Assembly (NCBI GenBank): GCA_964605095.1
Contig: CAZSBS010000008.1
Location: 1 to 35,762 of the forward strand
Length of the DNA stretch: 35,762 nt
Origin: JAUWQU01 sp964605095
GTDB taxonomy: Bacteria > Planctomycetota > Phycisphaerae > SM23-33
Direction: 5' to 3'
Shown here in pieces: positions 24,328 to 32,412 of the stretch (positions are counted from its first letter, which is position 1; each line of letters starts with the position of its first letter). A model generated the notes under the pieces. It made no database searches, was not told where the DNA came from, and worked only from the letters and a program-made list of their open reading frames with translations. The position numbers were made by a program, and so were the translations under genes.

Positions 24328-25208
24328 TCCTCAAGGCATCCAAGTGCGAGCAGGCCGTAAAAAGTATACTCGCCATCGAGCGCCGTGTCGCCGGCGTGTC
24401 CGGCGAATCGGCCCTCGGCGAAGAGTGACCGGCAGAACTGGAGGCAGCCCAGGCGGACCGCGGAGATGTCGGCGCCGAGCTTGCGGAGCGCCTGAAGCGC
24501 CACGGCCGTGGAGAGCATGTCCGGCTCGGGCGCTATTGGCACGGCCCTGAAACCCCCGGCCGGGGCGTGCTGTGCCAGAAGCCATGCGGCCGCGCCGGCA
24601 TCGGCGGGTCTTTGCAGGTGCGTCAGGACTACCGCGGCGGCGGCGGTCGCGGGCACCGAGCCGATTGGCATGGCGGCGTCGTTGGCGTACGAGCCGTCGC
24701 CTATGGCCAGGCCGGCCAGGCACGTTGCGACGCCGTCGGCATCGGGCAGATCGGTGTCGAGGTCTTGGTAGCTACCCAGCGCCAGGAAGCATCCGTAGGC
24801 CGATCCCGTGGGCCGGCGGGCCTGCTGGGCGTATCCGCCATCGGTGGACCGGCAGGCCTCGATGCGTTCGAGCACGGCCGATCTCACGCCGGCGGGGCAG
24901 GCCTGGCCGTCAAGCACGGCCCAGCAGCGGGCCAGGCAGCTAAGGTGGACCATGTCGAGCCTCTCGCCTGCGCCGAAGCCCTGGAGGTACGATCTGACGG
25001 CCCCGAGGGGCAACTCGATGCCCAGGGCTCGACAGGCCTGGAGGCCGAAGACCGTGTAGTAGAGGTCGCTCTTGCCCGCGCGGTCGGCGAAGCCTCCGTC
25101 GGGCCTCAGCAGTCGGCGGTAGAACTCGCCTATCTCGGCGGCGCGGGCCCTGCCCAGCAATTTGACCGCCTTGGCGGCTGAGGCGAGCATTTCCTTGCTG
25201 ATAGTCAT
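24324..25208 (-). CDS. Prenyltransferase/squalene-cyclase-repeat protein
   Basis: The product is 294 residues built of alpha-barrel repeats of the prenyltransferase/terpene-cyclase type: RPDGGFADRAGKSDLYYTVFGLQA, STDGGYAQQARRPTGSAYG, DADGVATCLAGL, PAGGFRAV and DGEYTFYGLLAL. The D-G-G-[FY] turns and the length match protein prenyltransferase beta-like bacterial proteins. The zinc ligands of true farnesyl- or geranylgeranyl-transferases are not convincingly present, so catalysis is uncertain. It overlaps the ABC exporter start by four bases, so the two act together. The ATG at 25208 is 20 bases from a scaffold gap, so the promoter is not visible. Confidence 0.75.
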   Translation of the reverse strand: MTISKEMLASAAKAVKLLGRARAAEIGEFYRRLLRPDGGFADRAGKSDLYYTVFGLQACRALGIELPLGAVRSYLQGFGAGERLDMVHLSCLARCWAVLDGQACPAGVRSAVLERIEACRSTDGGYAQQARRPTGSAYGCFLALGSYQDLDTDLPDADGVATCLAGLAIGDGSYANDAAMPIGSVPATAAAAVVLTHLQRPADAGAAAWLLAQHAPAGGFRAVPIAPEPDMLSTAVALQALRKLGADISAVRLGCLQFCRSLFAEGRFAGHAGDTALDGEYTFYGLLALGCLEE

Positions 25209-25227
25209 TGTTCATGGTAGCCGGTAG

Positions 25228-25327
25228 NNNNNNNNNNNNNNNNNNNNNNNNNNNNNNNNNNNNNNNNNNNNNNNNNNNNNNNNNNNNNNNNNNNNNNNNN
25301 NNNNNNNNNNNNNNNNNNNNNNNNNNN
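25228..25327. other. Assembly gap (100 N) in repeat sequence
   Basis: The left flank ends GTAGCCGGTAG and the right begins AGCCGGTTGAG. The joined string GTAGCCGGTAGCCGGTT occurs in reverse complement at 26692-26708, so the gap sits in a short dispersed repeat. The true size is unknown. Confidence 0.9.
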
Positions 25328-25445
25328 AGCCGGTTGAGCCGGCAGTGCCGGCGGATGCACAGCGACGAACAGGCACTAATCCGGCTCTGCCACTAATGGC
25401 ACTGGCCCTCCTTGGCTTCGTCCGCTCGACTCAGCCAAGGAGGGC
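25328..25445. repeat. Cluster of dispersed hairpin repeats
   Basis: 25328-25400 holds GCCGGC-AGT-GCCGGC and, on the minus strand, AGTGGCAGAGCCGGATTAGT; its GTGGCAGAGCC core also occurs at 10292. Next to it GCCCTCCTTGGCT (25405-25417) and AGCCAAGGAGGGC (25433-25445) form a perfect 13-bp stem. A weak TTT follows on the + strand, so it may also stop transcription. Confidence 0.6.
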
Positions 25446-25523
25446 TTTGCTATGTCTACCATAGCAACAAGCCAGAGCAATAATAATGAATAACCCCACG
25501 ACTACGATTGTCATGTCGCGCAT
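25431..25523 (-). CDS. Possible 30-residue membrane peptide
   Basis: A short frame MRDMTIVVVGLFIIIALACC then YGRHSKALLG has a hydrophobic helix (about 5-18) and a lipobox-like ALAC. GGAAAGGA lies seven bases before the ATG at 25523. Against it: the last codons lie in the 13-bp hairpin repeat and a second small hairpin (GCTATG/CATAGC). No family is recognised. The rest of 25524-25727 shows nothing definite. Confidence 0.35.
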   Translation of the reverse strand: MRDMTIVVVGLFIIIALACCYGRHSKALLG

Positions 25524-25754
25524 ACGCTGGTCCTTTCCGGTCTTAATCCACGGCACACGGAATTAGGGCGTCACATTACTCTTCCAACACCGGCGGTTGT
25601 CGGCTGATTCCCTGTGTCGCACTTGGCGGCGGTTCGCTACAATCCTGCGGTCGTCAGGAGCCCGGAGAATCGGACATGCCGGCATTGCGGCCGGGGCCGC
25701 GGGATCCGAGCCGATTTGGCCGGTGGAGTGATCGCTTTGGTGTATGTCGGAGAA

Positions 25755-26678
25755 ATGGCCGCATTGGGCACCGCCTTCTGCTGGGCGGGAAGCTCGTTGT
25801 CGTTCACGGCCGCGGGAAAGCGGATTGGCTCGGTGCCGCTGAACCTTATTCGCCTCGTGATGGCGTTTGTGATGCTGTCGGCCTTCGTGTGGGCGTTCCG
25901 CGGGCTGCTGCTGCCGACGGACGCGACGGGGCACAACTGGCTCTGGTTGGGGCTTTCCGGCCTGGCGGGGTTCACGTTCGGCGACCTTTTCCTGTTCCGC
26001 GCGCTGGTGCTGCTCGAGGCCAGGGTGACGATGCTGGTGATGACGCTCTCGCCGCCGATGGCGGCACTGATAGCGTGGGCGGCCATAGGAGAAGCCCTGA
26101 GCCCGTGGAGTTGGTTGGGCATCGCGATGACCGTGGCGGGCGTGGCGTGGGTGGTAACGGAGAGGCATCACGAATCATCCGATTCGGTGGTGGCGCAGCG
26201 CGGCATAATCGTGCCGCAGGTCCGGCACGTCAGGTCGCGGGTGGTGCCGCTGGGGCTGGCGTTCGCCTTGTTGGGTGCCCTGGGGCAAGCGGTGGGGCTG
26301 GTGCTCAGCAAGATAGGCATAGGCAACTACGACGCGGCCGCCGCCACGCAGATCCGCATCATCGCGGGAATAGGGGGCTTTGTGGTGATATTCACGCTGG
26401 CAGGCTGGTGGCCACGGGTTGTGGGCGCGATGAGGCACCGGTCGGGGATGGGCTTGGCGGCGCTTGGCTCAGCCATCGGGCCGTTCATCGGCGTGACGCT
26501 GTCGCTGGTGGCCGTGAGAAACGCACAGACTGGCGTCGCCGCGACAATAATGGCGGTCTCTCCGATCATTCTGATCCCCGCCTCGGCCATCATCCACAAG
26601 GAACGCATAACCTGGCGAGCGGTAAGCGGCGCGGTCCTGGCAGTCGGCGGCGTGGCGATGCTGTTCCTGCACGCATAG
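25755..26678 (+). CDS. EamA/DMT-family permease
   Basis: The product is about 307 residues with ten predicted membrane segments in two EamA repeats. The first starts MAALGTAFCWAGSSLSFTAA and includes FTFGDLFLFRALVLLEARVTML; the second starts VPLGLAFALLGALGQAVGLVLSK and ends AVSGAVLAVGGVAMLFLHA. A basic loop (about residues 140-170) joins them. Such permeases export or import small metabolites across the inner membrane; the substrate is not predictable. The start is uncertain: ATG 25755 has GGAGA too close, and GTG 25740 or GTG 25728 in frame are alternatives. It converges on chorismate synthase with 18 bases between. Confidence 0.85.
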   Translation: MAALGTAFCWAGSSLSFTAAGKRIGSVPLNLIRLVMAFVMLSAFVWAFRGLLLPTDATGHNWLWLGLSGLAGFTFGDLFLFRALVLLEARVTMLVMTLSPPMAALIAWAAIGEALSPWSWLGIAMTVAGVAWVVTERHHESSDSVVAQRGIIVPQVRHVRSRVVPLGLAFALLGALGQAVGLVLSKIGIGNYDAAAATQIRIIAGIGGFVVIFTLAGWWPRVVGAMRHRSGMGLAALGSAIGPFIGVTLSLVAVRNAQTGVAATIMAVSPIILIPASAIIHKERITWRAVSGAVLAVGGVAMLFLHA

Positions 26679-26696
26679 GGAAAAGGGGTAAACCGG

Positions 26697-28043
26697 CTAC
26701 CGGCTACGGGCTACCGCGCTGACGCGGTCCTTGACGGCCTGGTAGCCCAGGTGCATCAGCATGTGGTCTAGCAGGACGATGGCGGTGTAGGCCTCGGCGA
26801 CCGGCCAGATTCTGCCGACGATGGTCGGGTCGCGGCGGGTGATGGCGGCCAGTTTGGTGTTCTGGAGCGTGTACTTGTCGATGGTCTGCTGCGGCTTGTC
26901 GATAGTCGGCGTTGGTTTGATGGCCAGTTTGACGACGATGGGCTGGCCCGTCGACAGGCCGCCGGTTATGCCGCCGGCCTGGTTGGTCAGGAAGGCCACC
27001 TTGCCGCCGTCGTTTCGCATCTGGTCGTTGGACTGGATGCCGGTCATGTCCTTTACGGCGAAGCCGGCGCCGACCTCCACGCCCTTGACCGCGCCTATGC
27101 CGAGCATTCTGCCTAGCTCGGCGTCTAGCTTGCTGAAGACCGGCTCGCCGAGCCCGACGGGCACGCCTGTGGCCACCACTTCCACCACGCCGCCGGATGA
27201 GTCGCCGGTGGCGGTGATCCTGTTTGCGGCCTCGAGCATCGCTTGTGCGGCGGCGAGGTCCGGGCAGTTGATGACGTGATGCACGCCGTACTTGTCGCGG
27301 ATGGCGGCCGGGGTCATGCGCGGGGCCTTGGCGCGGATTTCGTCGATCTCGCCCTCGATCCGGGCGAGGATGGCCAGCTTCTCCAGGAACCGCATTTCGG
27401 GCCTGATGAGGCCCTTGACGTAGACTTCCTGATAGAACGGGTCGGTGTCGTGGCGCATCTGCTTGTAGCGGTTGACGCTGTCGAGCGTTTGGTCGTGCGG
27501 CACGTTCGGCGCGCGGACGCCGGCCATCTCGCGGATGTGGCTGAACACCTCGATGCCAAGTAGCCTGAGGACCTTTCGGGCGACATTGCCAGCCGCGACG
27601 ATCGTGCAGGTGTAGCGTCCGCTGAAGATTCCCGCGCCGATGGCGTCGTCGCACGGCCCGTACTTGGCGAACGACGCGTACGAGGCATGGCCCGGTCGCG
27701 GCGTGCGGTTGGTGTCCTGGTACTGCTTGATGTGGATGAAGTGCCGGTCGAGGTTCGGTATCAGGATCGTTAGCGGCGTGCCGTTGGTGCAGTTGGCGTT
27801 ACCGGCGTTTTCGACGGTGTCGGCCGCGTTCACGCCGGTGTAGATAACAGGCAGGTCCGGCTCCTTGCGGGGGCTGGACAGCTCATCGGCGCCGGGCTTG
27901 CGCAGCAGCAGGTCGCCGTAGATTTCCTGCTCGCTCAGGAGCATCCCAGGCGGCACGCCCTGGAGCGTGGCCTGGAGGCCTTCCTGGTACGACCCGCCGG
28001 CGACGGTAACCTGGAACAGACGACCTAAGTGGCATCCGAACAT
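26697..28043 (-). CDS. aroC: Divergent chorismate synthase
   Basis: The product is 448 residues, longer than the usual 360-390. Chorismate synthase makes chorismate from EPSP with reduced FMN. Seen: HLGRLFQVTVAGGSYQEGLQ at the start, VPPGM, RPGHASY with the second catalytic His, AAGGITGG-like NQAGGITGGLSTGQPI, and the end RRDPTIVGRIWPVAEA. Two signatures differ. The N-terminal GESHG is GGSYQEG, so the first catalytic His is Tyr19, and the usual RxSARET region reads GIFSGRYT. An insertion around IKQYQDTNRT precedes RPGH. The overall family is clear; activity is not assured. The ATG at 28043 has GAGGTG five bases upstream. No other shikimate gene is adjacent. Confidence 0.88.
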   Translation of the reverse strand: MFGCHLGRLFQVTVAGGSYQEGLQATLQGVPPGMLLSEQEIYGDLLLRKPGADELSSPRKEPDLPVIYTGVNAADTVENAGNANCTNGTPLTILIPNLDRHFIHIKQYQDTNRTPRPGHASYASFAKYGPCDDAIGAGIFSGRYTCTIVAAGNVARKVLRLLGIEVFSHIREMAGVRAPNVPHDQTLDSVNRYKQMRHDTDPFYQEVYVKGLIRPEMRFLEKLAILARIEGEIDEIRAKAPRMTPAAIRDKYGVHHVINCPDLAAAQAMLEAANRITATGDSSGGVVEVVATGVPVGLGEPVFSKLDAELGRMLGIGAVKGVEVGAGFAVKDMTGIQSNDQMRNDGGKVAFLTNQAGGITGGLSTGQPIVVKLAIKPTPTIDKPQQTIDKYTLQNTKLAAITRRDPTIVGRIWPVAEAYTAIVLLDHMLMHLGYQAVKDRVSAVARSR

Positions 28044-28071
28044 TTTGCACCTCTGTTTTCGGAAGAAGGGT

Positions 28072-28102
28072 CCATAAGTCCTATAAGACCTATAGGACCT
28101 AT
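28072..28102. repeat. 9-bp tandem repeat at the 3' side of pckG
   Basis: CCATAAGTC, CTATAAGAC, CTATAGGAC and a partial CTAT follow each other at exactly 9-base spacing (consensus CYATARGWC), ending at the pckG stop codon. A similar array lies on the other side of the gene at 30096-30137. Confidence 0.7.
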
Positions 28103-28103
28103 C

Positions 28104-29987
28104 TCATTTTCCGCCGAAGCATTCCGGCGAGATTCGGTCGCCGAACTTCGCCCGGGCCTGCTCCAGCCGGGCCTGCTGCTGCTGGAGGATCTCGAAGAGC
28201 ACCTCGGGTGTGTTCTCCGACTGCGTGCGGTGGAACTCGGCCACGCGGCGGATCTTGGCGAGGTTCTCCGGCACGCGGAGGCTGAACTGGTTGACGTAGT
28301 CCTCGGGGGAGTATTCCTTGCCGAGTGTTTCCTTAAAGAGCCGCTTAAGGTCGGCGTAGAGCGGGATCATGCCGGTGGGGGTTTCGATCGCGCCGACCTC
28401 GCCGTGTACGCGGAGTTCCATCCACTTGATCCAGACGTGCTTGTCGCGGACGCCGTTGACGAACGCGCCCTGCTCGTCGCGGAGGAAGTAGTTTACGCCG
28501 AAGACCAGCGGGGGTTTTGTGAGCTTCTTTGCGAAGTCCAGGTTGTTCCGGACGTACTTGCCCAGCGGGATGGCCACGAAGTCCTGGATGCTCATCAGGT
28601 TGATCTCGAACTGGCCTTCCTGCCCGATGACGGCGAAGGTGGTCTCGGTCTCCAGCGAGGCCCCGTAGGCGACGATGCCGTGGTTCCAGTTGAAAGACTG
28701 CTGGACGGGCACGTATCCGTAGGCGTCGCGTCCGCCGTAGACGATGGCTTCCAGCGGCACGCCGGCGGGGTTGTCCAGCTCGCTGTCGCAGTTGGCCAGG
28801 GCCTTGAGCGTCACGGCGTAGCGGGCATTTTTGTGTGCGGGGGGGATTTCCGCACCGTTGGCGTCTCTCTTGCCCTTGTGCCAGGCGCCCGAGAAGTTCT
28901 CGCCCTCGGTGGGGATCTCCTTGCCCATGCCGAGCCAGTAGGGCTTGCGGTCGTTGACCAGGATGTTCGAGAAGATGATCTCGCCCGGCTTTGCAAGCAC
29001 GTCCCAGATGGCCGGGTCGTCCTTGGCGTTGACGCTCTGTATGATGCCGAAAATGCCGCTCTCGGCGTTTACAGCCATGCACCGGCCATTGACGCTACGG
29101 AAGTATGCGATGTCGTCGCCGACGATGTTCTCGCCGGGCAGCATGGCGGTGGAGGTCTTGCCGCAGGCGCTGGGGAATGCCCCGGCCACGTATGTCTTCC
29201 GCCCGCCGGGGCCTTGGACGCCCATTAGGAACATGTGCTCGGCAAGCCAGCCCTCGCGGTCGGCCTTGCGGATGGCCAGGCGCAGGGCGAGCTTCTTGAG
29301 GCCCACCGTGTTGCCGGCGTACTGCGTGTTGACGCTGTAGACGGTTTCGGTGGTGTGGTCGATGTAGATCCGCTTCTTGTCGGACTCGACGCTGACCATG
29401 CGCTCGTCCATCTTGCCGCATGAGTGCAGGATGGCGAAGAACTCGCCCTTAGCGCCCATGCGGGCGAACTGCTCGTAGCCGCCGCGGTATAGCAGGTCCA
29501 GGCTGTGCGAGATGTACCACGAGTCGGTACACTCGACGCACGGCACGCTGAAGGCGGAATTGTTGGGCCCCAGCGTGAGGAAGCGGACGATCATCGTCCG
29601 GTCCGCCATGGAGCCCGCCATCAGCCCGCGAACCTCGTCGAGCCCCGCCTGCCGCTCCATCTGGTTCAGGGCCTTGGAGAACGTCTTGCCTTGCGGCACG
29701 AGGTACTTGGTCACCTCGCGGTCGCGCCCCTGGTCGGCTGGACCGTCCCAGTGGACGGTGTGGCCCTTGGTCGTCAGGACCCGCTCCTCGCCTGTCTCAA
29801 GCACCTTTTGCCGCGTGAGCCGCAAGTGCTCGGGCGAGTCGTCGAGGATCATTACCTCGGCCGGGGTGCATAGCTCGATGCTGTCGAGGATGAACGCATT
29901 GAGGCGCTCGTTGCCCAGCCGGGCCAGTCGGGCGAAGTTGGCGGCGTCCAGTTTGGTCTTCAGGATGTCAAGTGCATTTGCGGTCAT
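28104..29987 (-). CDS. pckG: Phosphoenolpyruvate carboxykinase (GTP)
   Basis: The product is 627 residues, normal for the GTP-dependent enzyme that interconverts oxaloacetate and PEP in the cytoplasm, feeding gluconeogenesis or, in reverse, CO2 fixation in anaerobes. Seen: PNNSAFSVPCVECTDSWY, HSCGKMDER, GGRKTYVAGAFPSACGKTST, with the kinase P-loop and reactive Cys (about 270-285), VGDDIAY, the QSFNWNHGIVAYGA region and NYFLRDEQG. The ATG at 29987 lacks a strong ribosome site but gives the right N-terminus. A near-consensus promoter lies about 60 bases upstream with a small palindrome in the leader. 9-bp tandem repeats flank it on both sides. Confidence 0.97.
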   Translation of the reverse strand: MTANALDILKTKLDAANFARLARLGNERLNAFILDSIELCTPAEVMILDDSPEHLRLTRQKVLETGEERVLTTKGHTVHWDGPADQGRDREVTKYLVPQGKTFSKALNQMERQAGLDEVRGLMAGSMADRTMIVRFLTLGPNNSAFSVPCVECTDSWYISHSLDLLYRGGYEQFARMGAKGEFFAILHSCGKMDERMVSVESDKKRIYIDHTTETVYSVNTQYAGNTVGLKKLALRLAIRKADREGWLAEHMFLMGVQGPGGRKTYVAGAFPSACGKTSTAMLPGENIVGDDIAYFRSVNGRCMAVNAESGIFGIIQSVNAKDDPAIWDVLAKPGEIIFSNILVNDRKPYWLGMGKEIPTEGENFSGAWHKGKRDANGAEIPPAHKNARYAVTLKALANCDSELDNPAGVPLEAIVYGGRDAYGYVPVQQSFNWNHGIVAYGASLETETTFAVIGQEGQFEINLMSIQDFVAIPLGKYVRNNLDFAKKLTKPPLVFGVNYFLRDEQGAFVNGVRDKHVWIKWMELRVHGEVGAIETPTGMIPLYADLKRLFKETLGKEYSPEDYVNQFSLRVPENLAKIRRVAEFHRTQSENTPEVLFEILQQQQARLEQARAKFGDRISPECFGGK

Positions 29988-30017
29988 GTGTGCCTATCTG
30001 CCTCTCAAATATGCCTT

Positions 30018-30077
30018 CCAGGTGCAACCTGGTAAGTGTAGCCCGAGGATTATGCGCGAGCCTCCGGCGGCTGTCAA
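30018..30077 (-). promoter_or_regulatory. pckG promoter and leader palindrome
   Basis: On the minus strand TTGACA (30072-30077), a 17-base spacer and CATAAT (30049-30054) form a near-perfect sigma-70 promoter; transcription would start near 30042. In the leader CCAGGT-TGC-ACCTGG (30018-30032) is a perfect palindrome that could be a hairpin or a repressor site. Confidence 0.72.
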
Positions 30078-30095
30078 CTGAACTTGCGGGGTGGC

Positions 30096-30137
30096 CCATA
30101 GGTCCCATAAGTCCTATGGGTCTAATAGGACCAATGG
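30096..30137. repeat. 9-bp tandem repeat upstream of the pckG promoter
   Basis: CCATAGGTC, CCATAAGTC, CTATGGGTC, TAATAGGAC and CAATGG follow at strict 9-base spacing. It is the same repeat type as at 28072-28102 and lies just upstream of the pckG -35 box. Confidence 0.7.
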
Positions 30138-30169
30138 CCAGTATTTCCTGCGCCTGAATGTTGCCTCTG

Positions 30170-30273
30170 GCGTTTGTAGTGTGCCCGTAAGGGCATATGT
30201 TTCTTCTTATTGTCACTCGTGGCGCCGGGAGACAAAGAAGAAGAATATGCCCTTACGGGCACACTCCAAACGC
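30170..30273. repeat. Long hairpin with TGCCCGTAAGGGCA palindromes and GAA-rich inner stem
   Basis: Left arm 30170-30214 and right arm 30231-30273 are near-perfect complements: CGTTTG, AGTGTGCCCGTAAGGGCATA, then TTCTTCTT against AAGAAGAA. Each arm itself contains the palindrome TGCCC-GTAA-GGGCA. It lies 14 bases after the stop of the metallopeptidase-like gene and may end its transcript. Confidence 0.75.
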
Positions 30274-30286
30274 TTCGCCCTTGCCG

Positions 30287-31267
30287 TCACTCCCCAGCCT
30301 GCTGCGTTGCCGGCCGGGTCGTCGCCGCTGGCCTCGTCATGCCGTATTTGTCATAGAGGCGTTGCCAGTAGCTTTTCCAATACTTGTCGTAGTAGTCGTA
30401 GGCGGCCAGTTCGATGTGCTCAGGCTGGACTGCCTTGGGTGCGGTGGCGGGGTCGTAGCCCTTGAGGTGCCCCTTGCCGGCCCGCTCGCGTGGCGAGACA
30501 TATCGCCATTGACTGTCGCCGAGCACCTGCCTGCACAGCTCGGCCGCGCCCGGGTCATACTTCTTGAGTTGGGCGCGGGTGTGGATCTGGTTGTGGTCGT
30601 GATCCATGGTGCGGTTGGTGTCGAACCAGTCCTGTGTGATCTCGGCCCAGTACTCCGAGCGGTTCAGTCCGGCGTAGCATTGCTTGGGGCCGCCGAAGAC
30701 GATCAGGACCTTGTTGTCCTTGGTGACCTTGACGGCCGAGTTCGTCGGCTTGCCGTCGACCAGAATGTCCCCGCCGTCGAGGCACTTCTTGATCAACTCG
30801 GGCGACTCATCCGGGAACGACTTGACAATCGCCTCCAGCAGGCTGACCGGCTCGGTGCTCTTGACGCGCCGGAATCGCTGTGCGGCCAGGCCATCGTTAT
30901 AGAGGCCCTTGGCCTTGGCCTGTGCGAATGTCTCGGACAGGCGGGTTTGCAGGTCCTTGTCGAAGCCGGCGCCGTGGATGACGTGGCCGAACTCGTGGAT
31001 GAGGATGCTCTCGAGCCGCATGCCGCCCTCGTACTCGAGCACGTCTTCCTCGGCGAAGACGACGACGGGCCGGCCATCCTTCCAGGACAGGAACCCCCGG
31101 TTTCGCCAGTTGGAGAAGTCCAACTCCTTGCCCGTCTTGTCGCTGTGGAACTGCGGCAGGTCGGATGTAAACTCGCTGGCGGCTATGAGGAGGCACAGCA
31201 GCTTGCGGTCGCGGATTCGCTGGGCGACGTTCGGGTCGAGGCACTTCATGACCATGTCGAACTGGTA
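30287..31267 (-). CDS. Putative HExxH zinc metallopeptidase, N-terminus lost in a gap
   Basis: About 326 C-terminal residues are present; the 5' end lies in the gap at 31268. Seen: LESILIHEFGHVIHGAGF, a zinc HExxH helix, and about 140 residues later SEYWAEITQDWFD, whose Glu could be the third ligand, as in gluzincins of the anthrax-lethal-factor type. The C-terminal end has PAATTRPATQQAG, a linker type common in planctomycete exported proteins. Export is probable but the signal peptide is missing. Substrate and exact family are unknown. It is divergent from the permease at 31371. Confidence 0.65.
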   Translation of the reverse strand, partial: YQFDMVMKCLDPNVAQRIRDRKLLCLLIAASEFTSDLPQFHSDKTGKELDFSNWRNRGFLSWKDGRPVVVFAEEDVLEYEGGMRLESILIHEFGHVIHGAGFDKDLQTRLSETFAQAKAKGLYNDGLAAQRFRRVKSTEPVSLLEAIVKSFPDESPELIKKCLDGGDILVDGKPTNSAVKVTKDNKVLIVFGGPKQCYAGLNRSEYWAEITQDWFDTNRTMDHDHNQIHTRAQLKKYDPGAAELCRQVLGDSQWRYVSPRERAGKGHLKGYDPATAPKAVQPEHIELAAYDYYDKYWKSYWQRLYDKYGMTRPAATTRPATQQAGE

Positions 31268-31367
31268 NNNNNNNNNNNNNNNNNNNNNNNNNNNNNNNNN
31301 NNNNNNNNNNNNNNNNNNNNNNNNNNNNNNNNNNNNNNNNNNNNNNNNNNNNNNNNNNNNNNNNNNN
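31268..31367. other. Assembly gap (100 N) between divergent genes
   Basis: The gap removes the 5' end of the metallopeptidase-like gene and any promoters. The flanks share no duplicated sequence, so unlike the gap at 23122 it cannot be closed from the window. Confidence 0.9.
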
Positions 31368-31370
31368 GCG

Positions 31371-32273
31371 ATGAACGGCACCGTTATCCTGCTTGTGCTG
31401 GCCTCGACCGTGCTGCACGCATCGTGGAACTTTGCCATGCGAAGGACCCGGGGCGATCTCATGGTGCTCTGGCTGAGCCTCATGCTGTCCGGGGTTGTCG
31501 GCATGCCGGTGGCGATTGCGTATGCCCTGTGGTATCCGCCGCAGGCGGCGGGGCTCTGGTACCTCCTGGCGTCGTGCGTGCTCAACGCGATTTTCTTCAG
31601 CCTGCTGGGCAAGGCATACGAGGGCGGGGAGATATCGCTGGTCTATCCGGTCTGCCGGGGCACGGGCGTGGCCCTGACGGGCGTGATCGCGCTGGCGCTG
31701 GCGATCGATCCGCTGAGCCCGCTGGCGCTGGCGGGAATACTGGCGGTGGTCGCGGGCATACTGCTTATCGGCCTGGGGCACGTCAACAACGGCCTCGGCG
31801 GTCACAGCAAGGCCCATTCCATCGGCCTGGCCGTCATGGTGGGCGTCTGCATAGCGGCCTTCTCCGTGGCGGACAAGCTGGGCGTCTCGACGCGGCGGGA
31901 GGGCTTCTGGCCCGGCGGACACATGCACCCTGTATTGTACGCCTGCGGCCAGTATTTCGGCACGGCGGTGTTCATGATTCCCTACGTCCTTGCCCGCCCC
32001 CGACCGGTCAGGCAAATAGCCGAGGCATGGAATCGCCGGCGTGTATACGTGTTATTCATCGGCCCGGCCTCGCTGGTGACGTACCTGCTGATCCTCCTGG
32101 CCTATCACCTCGGCGGGCCGGTCAGCTCGATCGTCGCGTTCCGCGAACTGGCCGTCGTGCTGGGCTGCGTGCTTGGCTTTGCGGTACTCAAGGAATCTAT
32201 GCCCGCTCGCAAACTCGCCGGAATCGCGGCCGTGCTGGCAGGACTCATCCTGATCAAGCTGGGGAATTGGTAG
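31371..32273 (+). CDS. EamA/DMT-family permease
   Basis: The product is about 300 residues with ten predicted membrane segments in two EamA halves: MNGTVILLVLASTVLHASWN at the start, ISLVYPVCRGTGVALTGVIAL in the first half, and VSSIVAFRELAVVLGCVLGF with ESMPARKLAGIAAVLAGLIL at the end. The HASWNF and PVCRGTG motifs place it in the group of small-molecule permeases that includes putative glucose or amine exporters; the substrate is open. The ATG lies three bases after a gap, so a start further upstream cannot be excluded. It is not a close paralogue of the permease at 25755. Confidence 0.85.
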   Translation: MNGTVILLVLASTVLHASWNFAMRRTRGDLMVLWLSLMLSGVVGMPVAIAYALWYPPQAAGLWYLLASCVLNAIFFSLLGKAYEGGEISLVYPVCRGTGVALTGVIALALAIDPLSPLALAGILAVVAGILLIGLGHVNNGLGGHSKAHSIGLAVMVGVCIAAFSVADKLGVSTRREGFWPGGHMHPVLYACGQYFGTAVFMIPYVLARPRPVRQIAEAWNRRRVYVLFIGPASLVTYLLILLAYHLGGPVSSIVAFRELAVVLGCVLGFAVLKESMPARKLAGIAAVLAGLILIKLGNW

Positions 32274-32412
32274 CGGACAGCCGGTGAGTCCGCGTCAGGG
32301 ATGCGGGCGCGGGCCTCGTGTTACGGCGGCGGGTTGAAGGTATTATGTGGTATCGTTGTGTCAGCCCGTGTTGCGGCCCGGGGCGCCCGCGGCTGAGAGT
32401 ACTCCGGAGAGA

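Noticed and set aside
28072..30273. CRISPR array
   Set aside because: The repeats are 9-base tandem units without spacers and simple inverted repeats; no cas genes are present.
30197..32287. A long + strand frame crossing the gap at 31268
   Set aside because: It is open only because N are read through, and it shadows the metallopeptidase-like gene and the permease in the wrong frames.
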